A program made the position numbers and the translations under genes. A stretch of DNA of 64,000 nucleotides from Paraburkholderia phosphatilytica. Lineage in GTDB: Bacteria; Pseudomonadota; Gammaproteobacteria; Burkholderiales; Burkholderiaceae. The stretch's first letter is position 1; every line of letters begins with the position of its first letter. Shown here piece by piece: positions 1-8,565 of the stretch. The notes under the pieces are model-generated. The model ran no database searches, was not told where the DNA came from, and saw nothing but the letters and a program-made list of their open reading frames with translations. The stretch spans positions 1 through 64,000 of the forward strand of contig NZ_QQOA01000035.1 in the NCBI RefSeq assembly GCF_003443895.1. Reading direction: 5' to 3'.

Positions 1-585
1 ACTGGAAGAAGGCGAAAGCCCGCGTCCAGCGTATTCATTCCCGCATTGGCAACGCTCGCCGCGACTACCTGCACAAGTGCTCAACCACGATCAGCCAAAA
101 CCACGCGATGGTGTGTATCGAGGACTTGCAGGTGCGGAACATGTCCAGGTCCGCCACGGGCAATGCCGAACAACCGGGAAAGCAGGTCAGGGGCAAGTCC
201 GGGCTGAACAGATCCATCCTCGATCAGGGCTGGTTCGAGTTCCGCCGCCAACTGGACTACAAGCTGGCGTGGCACGGCGGCTGGCTCGTCGCCGTACCGC
301 CACGGAACACGAGCCGCACCTGTCCGTGCTGCGATCATGTGTCGGCGGACAACCGGCAGACGCAGGCGCGGTTCGCGTGCGTGGAGTGTGGCTTTGAGGA
401 AAACGCCGATGTAGTCGGCGCGATCAATGTTCTAAGGGCGGGACACGCCCGGTTCGCCCGTGAAGTGAGCGATGCAGCAGAGTCGCCAGCAGCAGGAACC
501 CGCCGAAGCGGCTCATTCCGGCTCGACGCCGGGGTGAGCGCCGTAGGAATCTCCGGCCTTTAGGCCGCGGGAGGATGTCAAAAAG
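1..585 (+). mobile_element. 3' end of an IS200/IS605-family (IS1341-like) element
   Basis: The window opens inside a tnpB gene and the element appears to end shortly after it. At 554-567 a short palindrome (CGGCC TTTA GGCCG) overlaps the tnpB stop, followed by GGGAGGATGTCAAA, the kind of subterminal hairpin plus end found in IS605-family right ends. No tnpA (Y1 transposase) is visible, but the left part lies outside the window. The exact right boundary (about 575-590) is inferred, not proven. A host terminator-like hairpin follows immediately. Confidence 0.6.
3..563 (+). CDS. tnpB: TnpB, RNA-guided endonuclease of an IS605-type element (5' truncated by the window edge)
   Basis: The C-terminal 186 residues of a TnpB/OrfB protein are present, reading from base 3. 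The RuvC-like nuclease Glu lies in the MVCIEDL segment and the last catalytic Asp in ADVVGAINVL. Between them is a four-Cys zinc ribbon (CPCC at about 330, CVEC at about 390). TnpB proteins are RNA-guided DNA nucleases whose guide RNA is made from the 3' end of the gene and the element's right end. The frame is intact from the window edge to its stop, so the protein may be functional, but the first RuvC Asp and the N-terminal recognition lobe cannot be checked here. No tnpA is seen, so it may be a stand-alone IS1341-type unit. Confidence 0.9.
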   Translation, partial: WKKAKARVQRIHSRIGNARRDYLHKCSTTISQNHAMVCIEDLQVRNMSRSATGNAEQPGKQVRGKSGLNRSILDQGWFEFRRQLDYKLAWHGGWLVAVPPRNTSRTCPCCDHVSADNRQTQARFACVECGFEENADVVGAINVLRAGHARFAREVSDAAESPAAGTRRSGSFRLDAGVSAVGISGL

Positions 586-610
586 ACGCTCCTTCGGGAG
601 CGTTTTTGTT
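586..610 (+). terminator. Rho-independent terminator after tnpB
   Basis: A perfect 7-bp stem ACGCTCC / GGAGCGT with a TTCG tetraloop (586-603) is followed by a T-rich run (TTTTTGTTTT). It sits just past the element's right end and would terminate tnpB or guide-RNA transcription, so part of it may be included in the RNA guide. Confidence 0.75.
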
Positions 611-685
611 TTGAGGATGACGAGGGTGCCCAAGGTTCGAGCGGGCGTAGCGGGACCTTCCGTACTCTAAGCGAGGCGGTTTTAT

Positions 686-748
686 AACAGGCAGAAATCT
701 GCCTGTTGATTGCGATTTTCGGATTTAAGAGGCATAATATTGCCTGTT
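686..748 (+). promoter_or_regulatory. hipBA promoter with two matching operators
   Basis: Two palindromes share the form AGGCA-N6-TGCCT: 689-704 (within a longer perfect 10-bp inverted repeat at 686-707) and 730-745. Their centres are 41 bp apart, about four helical turns. A promoter fits between and inside them: -35 TTGCGA at 710-715, a 17-bp spacer and -10 CATAAT at 733-738, so the second operator covers the -10 element. This is the layout expected for autorepression by the HipB-like protein encoded downstream. Confidence 0.75.
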
Positions 749-764
749 AAGAACGAGGGCAAGC

Positions 765-1103
765 ATGCTTTTCGATCTCGCATCGGCGGAGGAAATCGGC
801 AAGGCGCTTGCACAGCGGCTCCGGGCGCTGCGCTTGCAGCAGTCGCTTTCTCAGGCCGAACTGGCGGCGCGCGCCGGTGTGTCGCAGCGTGCGCTGCGCA
901 ACTTCGAACTGGGTGGCCAGGCCACGCTCGATACCTTGCTGCGTGTCGCTCAGGCGCTAGGACGCGCGGCCGATCTGGAAAACATTTTCGAGCTTAAGAT
1001 CCATTCGATCCGCGCAATGGAAGCGGCCAGCAAGGAGCGGCAACGCGCGCCTAAGCGCAGGTCAGGCGCGGCCAGAGCAACGCCGCGCGAAGACACTCGA
1101 TGA
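765..1103 (+). CDS. hipB: HipB-like antitoxin, XRE-family DNA-binding protein
   Basis: This is a 112-residue protein with one helix-turn-helix of the Cro/C1 type at about residues 18-75 (LSQAELAARAGVSQRALRNFE) and a basic, probably flexible C-terminus. The start is ATG 765 with GAGGG at 755-759. It is followed by a HipA-like kinase gene with a 4-base ATGA overlap, the usual antitoxin-first order, so translation is likely coupled. It should bind the AGGCA-N6-TGCCT operators upstream and hold the HipA protein inactive; both roles are inferred from family and position. Confidence 0.85.
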   Translation: MLFDLASAEEIGKALAQRLRALRLQQSLSQAELAARAGVSQRALRNFELGGQATLDTLLRVAQALGRAADLENIFELKIHSIRAMEAASKERQRAPKRRSGAARATPREDTR

Positions 1104-2323
1104 AACGGCTGCGAGTGATCTACGAAGGCTGGGGTGAGCGATTCGACCTCGGCGTGCTGGCGGATGACGGGCAGCAGATCCTGTTCGAATACACGCATGC
1201 AGCGCTCGATCGTGGGCTGGAGTTATCGCCATTCAAGCTGGCTTTGCAGGCCGACGCGCTCGGCGACTTCCCGGCGCACCAGCATGGTCTGCCGGGGCTG
1301 GTGAGCGACAGCCTGCCGGATGGCTGGGGCATGCTGCTGATGGACCGGTTGTTTCGCAAGCGCGGCATCGACCAGTACGCCGTGTCGCCGCTCGACAGGC
1401 TCGCGGTGGTCGGCCACCGCGGAATGGGCGCACTGACTTACGCGCCCGAGAGCGAGGCGCCTCTGGTGCTGGCGGACGTCGATCTTCACACGATCGCCGA
1501 CGAGGTCAAGGAGGTGGTCAGCGGCGACGGCGAGCAGCTCCTGCGCGAACTGATCCTGATGGGCGGCTCGCCACACGGCGCCAGGCCGAAAGTCCTGGTC
1601 AATGTCGACCCGGCCGGCAATCACATGTGGAATACGAACGATGCTCCCGGCGTTCCGTGGCTCGTGAAGTTTCCCGCTCAAGCCGAGTCGCCGGAAGTCT
1701 GCGCAGTCGAAAAGCTGTACTCGGATATCGCGCGCGAATGCGGGATCGACATGCCCTCGACCCGCTACTTCGATCTCGGCTCCCGAGGTTCGGCCTTCGG
1801 TATCGAGCGTTTCGATCGCCATGCCGGCATGAGGGTGCCGGTGCACACGGCGGCGGGTGTCGCGCACGCCGACTTTCGCCGGCCCACGCTCGACTACGTG
1901 AACCTGCTGCGGATCGCTCGCCTCGTCACTGGCGACATGCGCGAGGTCGAAGTGCTCTTCGAGCGGTGCGTGTTCAACGTCGTGTTCAACAACCGCGACG
2001 ATCACTCGAAGAACTTTTCCTTCCGCCTCGAGCAAGGCGGTCAATGGCGCATCGCGCCGGCATACGACACGACATTCAACCGTGGTCCGGCGGGAGAGCA
2101 TCAACTGGACATCTGCGGCGAAGCGCGCGCACCTGCGCGGGCGCATCTGCTGCGCCTCGCGGAGATGACGGGCATTCGCGCGCCTTCGGCGGCGGCCGTG
2201 ATCGACAGATTGACCGACGCGGCAGGGCAACTGCGGGCCAAAGCAGCGGACTACCCGATCTCCGGCGCAACCTTGAACGACATGGTGAAGGCCGTGGAAG
2301 CAAACCGGGCTCGAATGCGCTGA
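1100..2323 (+). CDS. hipA: HipA-like serine/threonine kinase toxin
   Basis: This 407-residue protein has the HipA fold: an N-terminal subdomain (about 1-115) and a kinase domain. The phosphate-binding loop is GGSPHGARPK (155-164). The catalytic loop NNRDDHSKN (297-305) has the Asp at about 300, and the metal-binding Asp is in APAYDTT (about 323). E. coli HipA phosphorylates GltX and causes growth arrest and persistence; the target here is unknown. Length and motifs are complete, so it is probably active. It overlaps hipB by 4 bases and appears to end the operon. The unit lies next to a transposable element, which fits horizontal acquisition but does not prove it. Confidence 0.88.
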   Translation: MKRLRVIYEGWGERFDLGVLADDGQQILFEYTHAALDRGLELSPFKLALQADALGDFPAHQHGLPGLVSDSLPDGWGMLLMDRLFRKRGIDQYAVSPLDRLAVVGHRGMGALTYAPESEAPLVLADVDLHTIADEVKEVVSGDGEQLLRELILMGGSPHGARPKVLVNVDPAGNHMWNTNDAPGVPWLVKFPAQAESPEVCAVEKLYSDIARECGIDMPSTRYFDLGSRGSAFGIERFDRHAGMRVPVHTAAGVAHADFRRPTLDYVNLLRIARLVTGDMREVEVLFERCVFNVVFNNRDDHSKNFSFRLEQGGQWRIAPAYDTTFNRGPAGEHQLDICGEARAPARAHLLRLAEMTGIRAPSAAAVIDRLTDAAGQLRAKAADYPISGATLNDMVKAVEANRARMR

Positions 2324-2407
2324 CCGGAGCATGTATCAACCCAGCTCCACATTCCCCCATAATGTGGGCTCTTCCGGTTCCCGCCCGCATCGCAAGGAGA
2401 AGCCCGC

Positions 2408-3424
2408 ATGGCCGACGATCAGCGCTTTGGACGTTCCCGACGTGATTTCATGCGTGTCGCGGTGACCGCGGCCAGCAGCGCTTCGCTGCCGTGGCTCGCA
2501 TCGACCGACGCGCAGGCGCAGACGGCGCAAGACGCGACGCCCGGCAACGCACCCGCGACGACCGCAGGCACATCCACGCGCGGCACGAAGCTGATCCTGC
2601 TCGGCACCAAAGGCGGCCCCACGCCGTCGGCATTGCGCGCGGCGCCGGCGAACGTGCTGCTCGTCGATGGCCAGCCGTACGTGATCGACTGCGGTAACGG
2701 CGTCGCGCTGCAACTGACGAAAGCGGGCGTCAAGCTGCCGATGGTGCGCGACATCTTCCTCACGCACCACCACTCGGATCACAACGCCGATCTGCTGAAC
2801 CTCGTGTTTCTCGCCTGGGCGAGCGGTCTGAAGACCCCGGTCAACCTGTACGGTCCGCCGCGCATCGCGAAGATGGTCGACGACTTCATCGACATGAACG
2901 AGATCGATCTCGACGTGCGGATGCGCGAAGAGGGCAGGCCGGCATTCAAGCCGCTGATCAACGTGCACGAGTTCGACGGTCCGCGCGTCGTGCTCGAGAA
3001 CGATCAGGTGCGCGTCACGTCGGCACTGGTCGATCACTACACGATCAAGCCCGCGTTTGCGTATCGCTTCGAGACGCGCGACCGCACCATCGTGTTTTCC
3101 GGCGATACGCGCTACTACGAGCCGCTCGCCACTTTCGCGAAGGGCGCCGACGTACTCGTTCACGAGGTGATGTATCTGCCCGCGCTCGAAAAGCTGATCA
3201 GGACCGCCGACAACGCGCCGACGCTGCGCGACCATCTGCTGCGCAGCCACACCACGACCGAACAGGTCGGCAAGATCGCAGCCGCGGCCGGCGTGAAGAC
3301 GCTGGTGCTGAGTCATTTCGTGCCCGGCGCCGATCCGTCGGTCACCGACGACATGTGGGCCGCGGACGTGCGCAAGGACTTCAGCGGCCAGATCGTCATC
3401 GGCCGGGATCTGATGGAAGTGTGA
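2408..3424 (+). CDS. Tat-exported metallo-beta-lactamase-fold hydrolase
   Basis: The 338-residue precursor starts at ATG 2408 after a good AAGGAGA site. Residues 8-38 form a twin-arginine signal (RSRRDFMRVAV, then a hydrophobic stretch ending near AQA), so the enzyme should be folded in the cytoplasm and exported. The metal-binding signature THHHSDHNADL is at about residue 118, with further ligands in FSGDTRYYEP and LSHF. This is the RNase Z/arylsulfatase-like branch of the superfamily; the substrate is unknown. The Tat signal makes a true tRNase Z unlikely. The next gene begins within 15 bases of its stop, suggesting cotranscription. Confidence 0.85.
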   Translation: MADDQRFGRSRRDFMRVAVTAASSASLPWLASTDAQAQTAQDATPGNAPATTAGTSTRGTKLILLGTKGGPTPSALRAAPANVLLVDGQPYVIDCGNGVALQLTKAGVKLPMVRDIFLTHHHSDHNADLLNLVFLAWASGLKTPVNLYGPPRIAKMVDDFIDMNEIDLDVRMREEGRPAFKPLINVHEFDGPRVVLENDQVRVTSALVDHYTIKPAFAYRFETRDRTIVFSGDTRYYEPLATFAKGADVLVHEVMYLPALEKLIRTADNAPTLRDHLLRSHTTTEQVGKIAAAAGVKTLVLSHFVPGADPSVTDDMWAADVRKDFSGQIVIGRDLMEV

Positions 3425-3438
3425 GCGAGCCTGCCGCC

Positions 3439-4536
3439 ATGCCGGACCAGCGCATTCCCGTCACGCTGCTGACGGGCTTCCTCGGCGCGGGCAAGACTAC
3501 CGTGCTGAACCGTCTGCTCGCGCAGCCGTCGATGGCGCGCTGCGCGGTCGTCGTCAATGAAATGGGCGCAATCGGGCTCGATCATCTGCTGCTCGGTACG
3601 ACCCGCGACGCGACCATCGCGCTGCTCGAGAACGGTTGCCTCTGCTGCGGCGTGCGCGGCGAACTGTCCGATACGCTCGACGCGCTGATCGAACGCCGCG
3701 ATCGCGGCGAGATTCCGCCTTTCGAGCGTGTCTGGGTGGAGACGACGGGGCTCGCGCGGCCGGGACCGGTACTGTCCGAGCTGCTCGGCGACGAGCGGCT
3801 CGAAGCGCGCGTGACGCTCGATGGCGTCATTGCGGTCGTCGATGGCGTGCATGGCGCGAGCCAGCTCGAACGGCACGAGGAGGCGCGTCAGCAGGCCGCG
3901 TGTGCGGACCGGCTGCTGATCACGAAGGCCGACCTCGCGGATGCGGCTTTGCTCGACGCGCTTGGTGCGGCGCTCGATGCGCTCAATGTTGCCGCGCCTC
4001 GTCTGCAGGTGTCGGACGGCGAACTCGATGCCGCTGGTTTCATCGGCATGCTCGCGCCGCGAACGGTGTCCGCGTGGCTGGGCGCGGCACGTCAGCCGCT
4101 GCTGCCGCGCGCGGTGCTGGAAGCGCGGGACGACGAGCGCGACGACGACGCGCAGGCCGCAAGCGAACCATCGGAATCTGCCGCGCTGAACGGCATCGCG
4201 GCGCAGCGCCGGATGCATCCCGACATCAGCACGTTCTCGCTGACCTTCGACGAAGCGCTGCCCGCCGAGGCCGTCGAGACCGCGCTAACCGTGCTGCTTG
4301 CCTATCACGGCGAGCAGATCCTGCGGGTGAAGGGCATCTGCTGCTTCATCGGCGAAGCAGCGCCGGTGGTCGTGCATGGTGTCCAGCAGCTGCTGCACGA
4401 ACCGTTGCGCCTCAACCGATGGCCCGACGACGATCGGCGTACGCGCATCGTTTTTATCGTGCAGGGTCTGCCGCAACATGTGGTGACCGATACGTTCGCG
4501 CATTTCGGCTGCCGGCCCGCGGTGAGGGCGGGGTAA
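3439..4536 (+). CDS. CobW/COG0523-family metal-chaperone GTPase
   Basis: A 365-residue G3E GTPase has the P-loop GFLGAGKTT near residue 15, the CxCC metal-binding motif in NGCLCCGVRGE, the Walker-B-like region WVETTGLA, and TKAD as the guanine-specificity element. An acidic linker (DDERDDD) precedes the C-terminal CobW_C domain. The family delivers zinc or cobalt to client enzymes. The His-rich tail of some zinc-dedicated members is absent, so the metal cannot be assigned. I chose ATG 3439; GTG 3421, overlapping the preceding stop as GTGA, is an alternative that adds six residues. It may be cotranscribed with the upstream metallohydrolase, a plausible client. Confidence 0.85.
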   Translation: MPDQRIPVTLLTGFLGAGKTTVLNRLLAQPSMARCAVVVNEMGAIGLDHLLLGTTRDATIALLENGCLCCGVRGELSDTLDALIERRDRGEIPPFERVWVETTGLARPGPVLSELLGDERLEARVTLDGVIAVVDGVHGASQLERHEEARQQAACADRLLITKADLADAALLDALGAALDALNVAAPRLQVSDGELDAAGFIGMLAPRTVSAWLGAARQPLLPRAVLEARDDERDDDAQAASEPSESAALNGIAAQRRMHPDISTFSLTFDEALPAEAVETALTVLLAYHGEQILRVKGICCFIGEAAPVVVHGVQQLLHEPLRLNRWPDDDRRTRIVFIVQGLPQHVVTDTFAHFGCRPAVRAG

Positions 4537-4579
4537 CGATTGCAGCGGATCGCAGCGGGTCGCAGCAGTGCGGATGCGG

Positions 4580-4921
4580 TCAACCCGCGGTTGGCGCCGC
4601 CTCGCCAGGTCCGACGTCAACGTTATCCACGTCGGCATCTGGGTCCACAACTGCCGGCACCACCGAATCCAGCGTCCGTTCGCCCGCCGCGAGCGCGCGC
4701 TTCTGCGCGGGCGTGAGGCGCTTCACCCAATACTCCGCGCGCGATGCGCTCGCGCGACCCGCGAGCTCGAACGACGCGAGCACGCGCAGCGGCTTGCGCG
4801 AGCGCGTATAGCGTGCGCCCGTGCCGCTGGCATGGGCGGCAAAGCGCGCGTCGACGTCGGTCGTGATGCCGGTGTAGACGCTACCGTCTGCGCATTCGAT
4901 CAGGTACAGGAACCAGGCCAT
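4580..4921 (-). CDS. GIY-YIG domain protein (UPF0213/YhbQ type)
   Basis: This 113-residue protein has a single GIY-YIG nuclease fold at about residues 3-80: FLYLIECADGSVYTGIT supplies the two motif strands, with a conserved Arg (DARFAAH) and Glu (SRAEYWVKRL) following. The C-terminal 30 residues are acidic and probably disordered. Stand-alone proteins of this kind are widespread and their biological role is poorly known. It lies 9 bases downstream of the acyltransferase gene on the same strand and is probably cotranscribed with it. Confidence 0.85.
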   Translation of the reverse strand: MAWFLYLIECADGSVYTGITTDVDARFAAHASGTGARYTRSRKPLRVLASFELAGRASASRAEYWVKRLTPAQKRALAAGERTLDSVVPAVVDPDADVDNVDVGPGEAAPTAG

Positions 4922-4930
4922 CGCGGCGCG

Positions 4931-6118
4931 TCAGCTCTTGAACGGGTTGTGTTCGCGCAGTTCGTCGACATACGCGTGGATGTGATTGCTCTCGCCGTCG
5001 AGAAACTTCGCGACTGCGTCCGCGAACGCCGGATGCGCGAGCCAGTGCGCGGAGCGCGTGACCGTGGGCATGAAGCCGCGCGCCATCTTGTGCTCGCCTT
5101 GCGCGCCGCCTTCGAATACACCGAGCTTCGCCTCGATGCAGAACTCGAGCGGCTGGTAGTACGCGGTTTCGAAGTGCAGACACGGTACGTGTTCGAGCGC
5201 GCCCCAGTAACGGCCGTACAGCGTGCCGCCGGATGCGTCGTCGCGCTGGTAGACGACGAGCGAGCTCGCGATCGGTTTGCCTTCGCGCTCGGCGATCACG
5301 AGCAGCAGATTCTGCGGCATCGTCTCGCCGATCATGCGAAAGAAATCGAGGTTCAGGTACGGACTCGAGAAGTGTTCGCGATAGGTCTGCCGGTAGCACT
5401 TCGAAAAGAAACGCCAGTCGGCGTCCGTCGCATCTTCGCCGCGCACGCGGCGGAACGTGACGCCCGCTTCGCGCACCTTGCGGCGCTCCGCGCGGATGTT
5501 CTTGCGCTTCTTCTGTTCGAGCGTGGAGAGGAATTCGTCGAAGTCGCGATAGCCGTCGTTGAGCCAGTGAAACTGCACGCCTTCGCGCTTCATCATGCCG
5601 AGTTCCGTCAGCGCACCGGCTTCGCGTTCCGTTGGAAACAGCACGTGCAGCGACGACACGTCCGCCTGCTCGGCGAACGCGAGCAGCGTGGCCGCGAGAT
5701 GACGTAGCGCGTGGTCGTTCGCGGCCATCAGGCGGGTGCCCTGCACCGGCGTGAACGGCACCGCGCACAGCAGCTTCGGGTAGTACTCGACGCCGTTGCG
5801 CCGGTACGCGTCGGCCCACGCCCAGTCGAACACGTACTCGCCGTACGAGTGGCCCTTCAGGTAGACCGGCGCGGCGGCCGCGAGCCGGCCCGTGCGCCCG
5901 TCGGTGAGCGTGACGAACTGCGCCTGCCAGCCGGCATCGGCGACCGCGCAGCGGGTCGCCTCCAGCGCGCTCAGGAACTCGTGGCGCAGGAACGGCGTGG
6001 GCTGCGCCTGGCTCGCGAGCAGCGCGTTCCATTCGGCCGCATCGACTTCCAGCGGCGACGCCAGAATGCCCGTGCGATAATCAAAGCGTTGCTGGTTCAA
6101 TCTGTGTAGCCGTTTCAC
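4931..6118 (-). CDS. FemAB/GNAT-like acyltransferase (DUF482, COG3146)
   Basis: This is a 395-residue member of the COG3146 family, predicted N-acyltransferases with a tandem GNAT fold. Recognisable segments include TPFLRHEFLSALE near the N-terminus, a central KKRKNIRAERRKV basic segment, and a C-terminal EHKMARGFMPT stretch. The reaction is unknown. I prefer GTG at 6118: family members begin close to this point, and it leaves 116 bases for divergent promoters. An in-frame ATG at 6223 would add 35 residues but begins only 12 bases from the divergent nadE start. The GIY-YIG gene follows closely. Confidence 0.75.
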   Translation of the reverse strand: MKRLHRLNQQRFDYRTGILASPLEVDAAEWNALLASQAQPTPFLRHEFLSALEATRCAVADAGWQAQFVTLTDGRTGRLAAAAPVYLKGHSYGEYVFDWAWADAYRRNGVEYYPKLLCAVPFTPVQGTRLMAANDHALRHLAATLLAFAEQADVSSLHVLFPTEREAGALTELGMMKREGVQFHWLNDGYRDFDEFLSTLEQKKRKNIRAERRKVREAGVTFRRVRGEDATDADWRFFSKCYRQTYREHFSSPYLNLDFFRMIGETMPQNLLLVIAEREGKPIASSLVVYQRDDASGGTLYGRYWGALEHVPCLHFETAYYQPLEFCIEAKLGVFEGGAQGEHKMARGFMPTVTRSAHWLAHPAFADAVAKFLDGESNHIHAYVDELREHNPFKS

Positions 6119-6234
6119 TCTGTTCGACGTCGCGCCGCTTCGCGCGGCACGATGCCCATTGATCCGTCTCGAAGCGGCTCTCGCGGCACCGGACGTCGTA
6201 TCCGGCAGGCCGCGCGCCTGCACCTGACCCTGCC

Positions 6235-7923
6235 ATGAAGACCCGAATCGCTCTAGCCCAACTCAACGTCACGGTCGGCGACTTTGCCGGCAACGTCGCG
6301 AAGATCGTCGCCGCGGCACGTGCCGCGCACAACGATGGTGCGAAGCTGCTGCTCGCGCCGGAGCTCGCGCTGTCCGGCTATCCGCCCGAAGACCTGCTGC
6401 TGCGCCCGGCGTTCTATGCCGCGAGCGCAGTCGCGCTCGACGACCTCGCGCGCCAGCTCGCGCCGTTTGCCGGCCTGCACGTCGTGGTCGGTCACCCGCA
6501 CCGGGACGCAGCGAACGGCCATGGTAATGCAAACGCGCCGATCGAGCGCGGGCTCCCGCCGCTCGATACGTTCAACGCGGCGTCGCTGATCGTCGACGGC
6601 AAGATCGTGGGGACGTACCTGAAGCAGGAGCTGCCGAACACCGAGGTGTTCGATGAAAAGCGCTACTTCGCGGCGGACCCGAAACCGTTCGTGTTCGACC
6701 TCGACGGCACGCGCTACGGCCTCGTGATCTGCGAGGACGCGTGGCATGCGTCGGCGGCGCAGCTCGCGAAGTCGGCGGGCGCACAGGTGCTCCTGATCCC
6801 GAACGGCTCGCCGTACCACCTGAACAAGGAAGCGGTGCGGGTCGACATTCTGCGCGCGCGAATCCGCGAAACGAGCCTGCCGATGATCTACGTGAACATG
6901 GTGGGCGGCCAGGACGAACTGGTGTTCGACGGCGGCTCGTTCGTGCTCGATGCAGCAGGCGAGGTCGTCGCGAAGATGCCGCAGTTCGTCGAGGAAACGC
7001 GCATCGTCGAGTTCGATGGCGCGCAGCCCGTGCGCGGCGAAGTCGCGCCGGAGCAGCCGATCGAGGCGCAGGTGTACGCGGCGCTCGTGCTCGGCGTGCG
7101 CGACTACATCGGCAAGAACGGCTTCCCGGGCGCGATCATCGGCTTGTCGGGCGGCGTCGATTCGGCGCTGGTGCTGGCCGTTGCCTGCGATGCGCTCGGC
7201 GCCGACCGTGTGCGCGCGGTGATGATGCCGTCGCGCTACACGGCGGATATTTCGACCACGGACGCCGCGGACATGGCGCGCCGCGTCGGCGTGCGCTACG
7301 ACGAGATCGCAATCGCGCCGATGTTTGACGCATTCCGCCAGTCGCTGGCCGCGGAGTTCGAAGGCCGCAAGGAAGACGCGACCGAAGAGAACATCCAGGC
7401 GCGCGTGCGCGGCACGCTGTTGATGGCGCTGTCCAACAAGTTCGGCTCGCTCGTGCTGACCACCGGCAACAAGAGCGAGATGGCGGTCGGCTACTGCACG
7501 CTGTACGGCGACATGGCGGGCGGTTTCGCGGTGATCAAGGACATCGCGAAGACGCTCGTGTACCGGCTCTGCCACTACCGCAACGCGGCCACGACGTTCG
7601 CCACGCGCGACGTGATCCCCGAGCGGATCCTGACGCGCGCGCCGTCCGCGGAACTGCGCGAGAACCAGACCGACCAGGACAGCCTGCCGCCTTACGAGGT
7701 GCTCGACACGATCATGCGGATGTACATGGAAGAGGACCGCTCGCTCGCGGAGATCGTCGCGGCCGGTTATGCGCCGGACGACGTGAAGCGCGTCACGCGC
7801 CTCATCAAGATCAACGAATACAAGCGCCGCCAGGCGCCGATCGGCATTCGCGTCACGCATCGCGCCTTCGGCCGCGACTGGCGCTATCCGATCACGTCGC
7901 GCTACACGGAACCGGTCGAGTAA
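6235..7923 (+). CDS. nadE: Glutamine-dependent NAD+ synthetase
   Basis: The 562-residue protein has two domains. The nitrilase-type glutaminase (about 1-260) has its Glu-Lys-Cys triad in APELALSGY (Glu43), YLKQELPN and LVICEDAWH. The ATP-pyrophosphatase synthetase domain (about 280-562) has the SGGVDSAL loop and TTGNKSE. It makes NAD+ from nicotinic acid adenine dinucleotide using glutamine-derived ammonia passed between domains, and acts in the cytoplasm. It is full length. A PII gene follows 72 bases downstream on the same strand, an arrangement common in betaproteobacteria that links NAD+ synthesis with nitrogen sensing. Confidence 0.96.
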   Translation: MKTRIALAQLNVTVGDFAGNVAKIVAAARAAHNDGAKLLLAPELALSGYPPEDLLLRPAFYAASAVALDDLARQLAPFAGLHVVVGHPHRDAANGHGNANAPIERGLPPLDTFNAASLIVDGKIVGTYLKQELPNTEVFDEKRYFAADPKPFVFDLDGTRYGLVICEDAWHASAAQLAKSAGAQVLLIPNGSPYHLNKEAVRVDILRARIRETSLPMIYVNMVGGQDELVFDGGSFVLDAAGEVVAKMPQFVEETRIVEFDGAQPVRGEVAPEQPIEAQVYAALVLGVRDYIGKNGFPGAIIGLSGGVDSALVLAVACDALGADRVRAVMMPSRYTADISTTDAADMARRVGVRYDEIAIAPMFDAFRQSLAAEFEGRKEDATEENIQARVRGTLLMALSNKFGSLVLTTGNKSEMAVGYCTLYGDMAGGFAVIKDIAKTLVYRLCHYRNAATTFATRDVIPERILTRAPSAELRENQTDQDSLPPYEVLDTIMRMYMEEDRSLAEIVAAGYAPDDVKRVTRLIKINEYKRRQAPIGIRVTHRAFGRDWRYPITSRYTEPVE

Positions 7924-7995
7924 GCCGGCCGCGCACGCGCTCCAACCTGTCGATTTCCACGACTGACCACTGAGACAAACGAGACGAGGCACGCC

Positions 7996-8334
7996 ATGAA
8001 ACGCATCACCGCCATCATCAAACCGTTCAAGCTGGACGAAGTGCGCGAAGCGCTGGCCGAAGTCGGGCTCACCGGCCTGACGGTCACCGAGGTCAAGGGC
8101 TTCGGCCGCCAGAAGGGGCACACCGAGCTGTATCGCGGCGCCGAGTACGTCGTCGATTTCCTGCCGAAGATGAAGATCGAGGTCGTGGTCGCGGACAACC
8201 AGACCGATCAGGTGATCGACGCGATCATCGGCGCGGCGCGCACCGGCAAGATCGGCGACGGCAAGATCTTCGTCGCGGAAGTGGAGCGGGTGATCCGCAT
8301 CCGCACGGGCGAGGAGAACGAAGCGGCCGTCTGA
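7996..8334 (+). CDS. glnB: Nitrogen regulatory protein PII
   Basis: This 112-residue protein is of the exact PII length, with the T-loop containing Tyr51 (YRGAEY), the uridylylation site, and the C-terminal RTGKIGDGKIF signature. PII trimers bind ATP/ADP and 2-oxoglutarate and control GlnE, NtrB, AmtB and others. I call it glnB rather than glnK because it follows nadE and no amtB is nearby. The start is ATG 7996 with a GAGGC-type site. Whether it has its own promoter in the 72-base gap cannot be told. Confidence 0.95.
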   Translation: MKRITAIIKPFKLDEVREALAEVGLTGLTVTEVKGFGRQKGHTELYRGAEYVVDFLPKMKIEVVVADNQTDQVIDAIIGAARTGKIGDGKIFVAEVERVIRIRTGEENEAAV

Positions 8335-8463
8335 GCGAACGCTTCTTTTCTCGACCGGCAACGCGTGGCGTGACGCGGTGCATCGTCTGCATCGCGTCAC
8401 GCCACGCGTCGTTTGAGGGCAGGGCGCGTCGCACACGAGCGCTTGCGCGCTTTTTCTGCTGCA

Positions 8464-8500
8464 ATAAAAAACGGTGCGATACCCTTTCGGGTACCGCACC
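8464..8500 (-). terminator. Terminator for the porin gene
   Basis: The hairpin GGTGCG-TACCC / GGGTA-CGCACC (8473-8500), with one mismatch, is flanked on the left by an A-run that reads as TTTTTTATT on the minus strand. It lies 66 bases beyond the porin stop and is oriented to end porin transcription. Reads from glnB would meet the same hairpin without a T-run. Confidence 0.8.
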
Positions 8501-8565
8501 GATACGCGCCTCTCGCAGCAGCGTGAAAACTTCTCTACATCTGTTCTGTCAGCAAGACCCGTCGA

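Noticed and set aside
4624..4632. TTATCCACG resembling a DnaA box
   Set aside because: It lies in the coding sequence of the GIY-YIG gene, is a single imperfect site, and has no neighbours.
6253..8499. A 748-codon open frame on the minus strand across nadE and glnB
   Set aside because: It is antisense to two clearly conserved genes, has His/Arg/Asp-rich composition typical of high-GC shadow frames, and no family motif.
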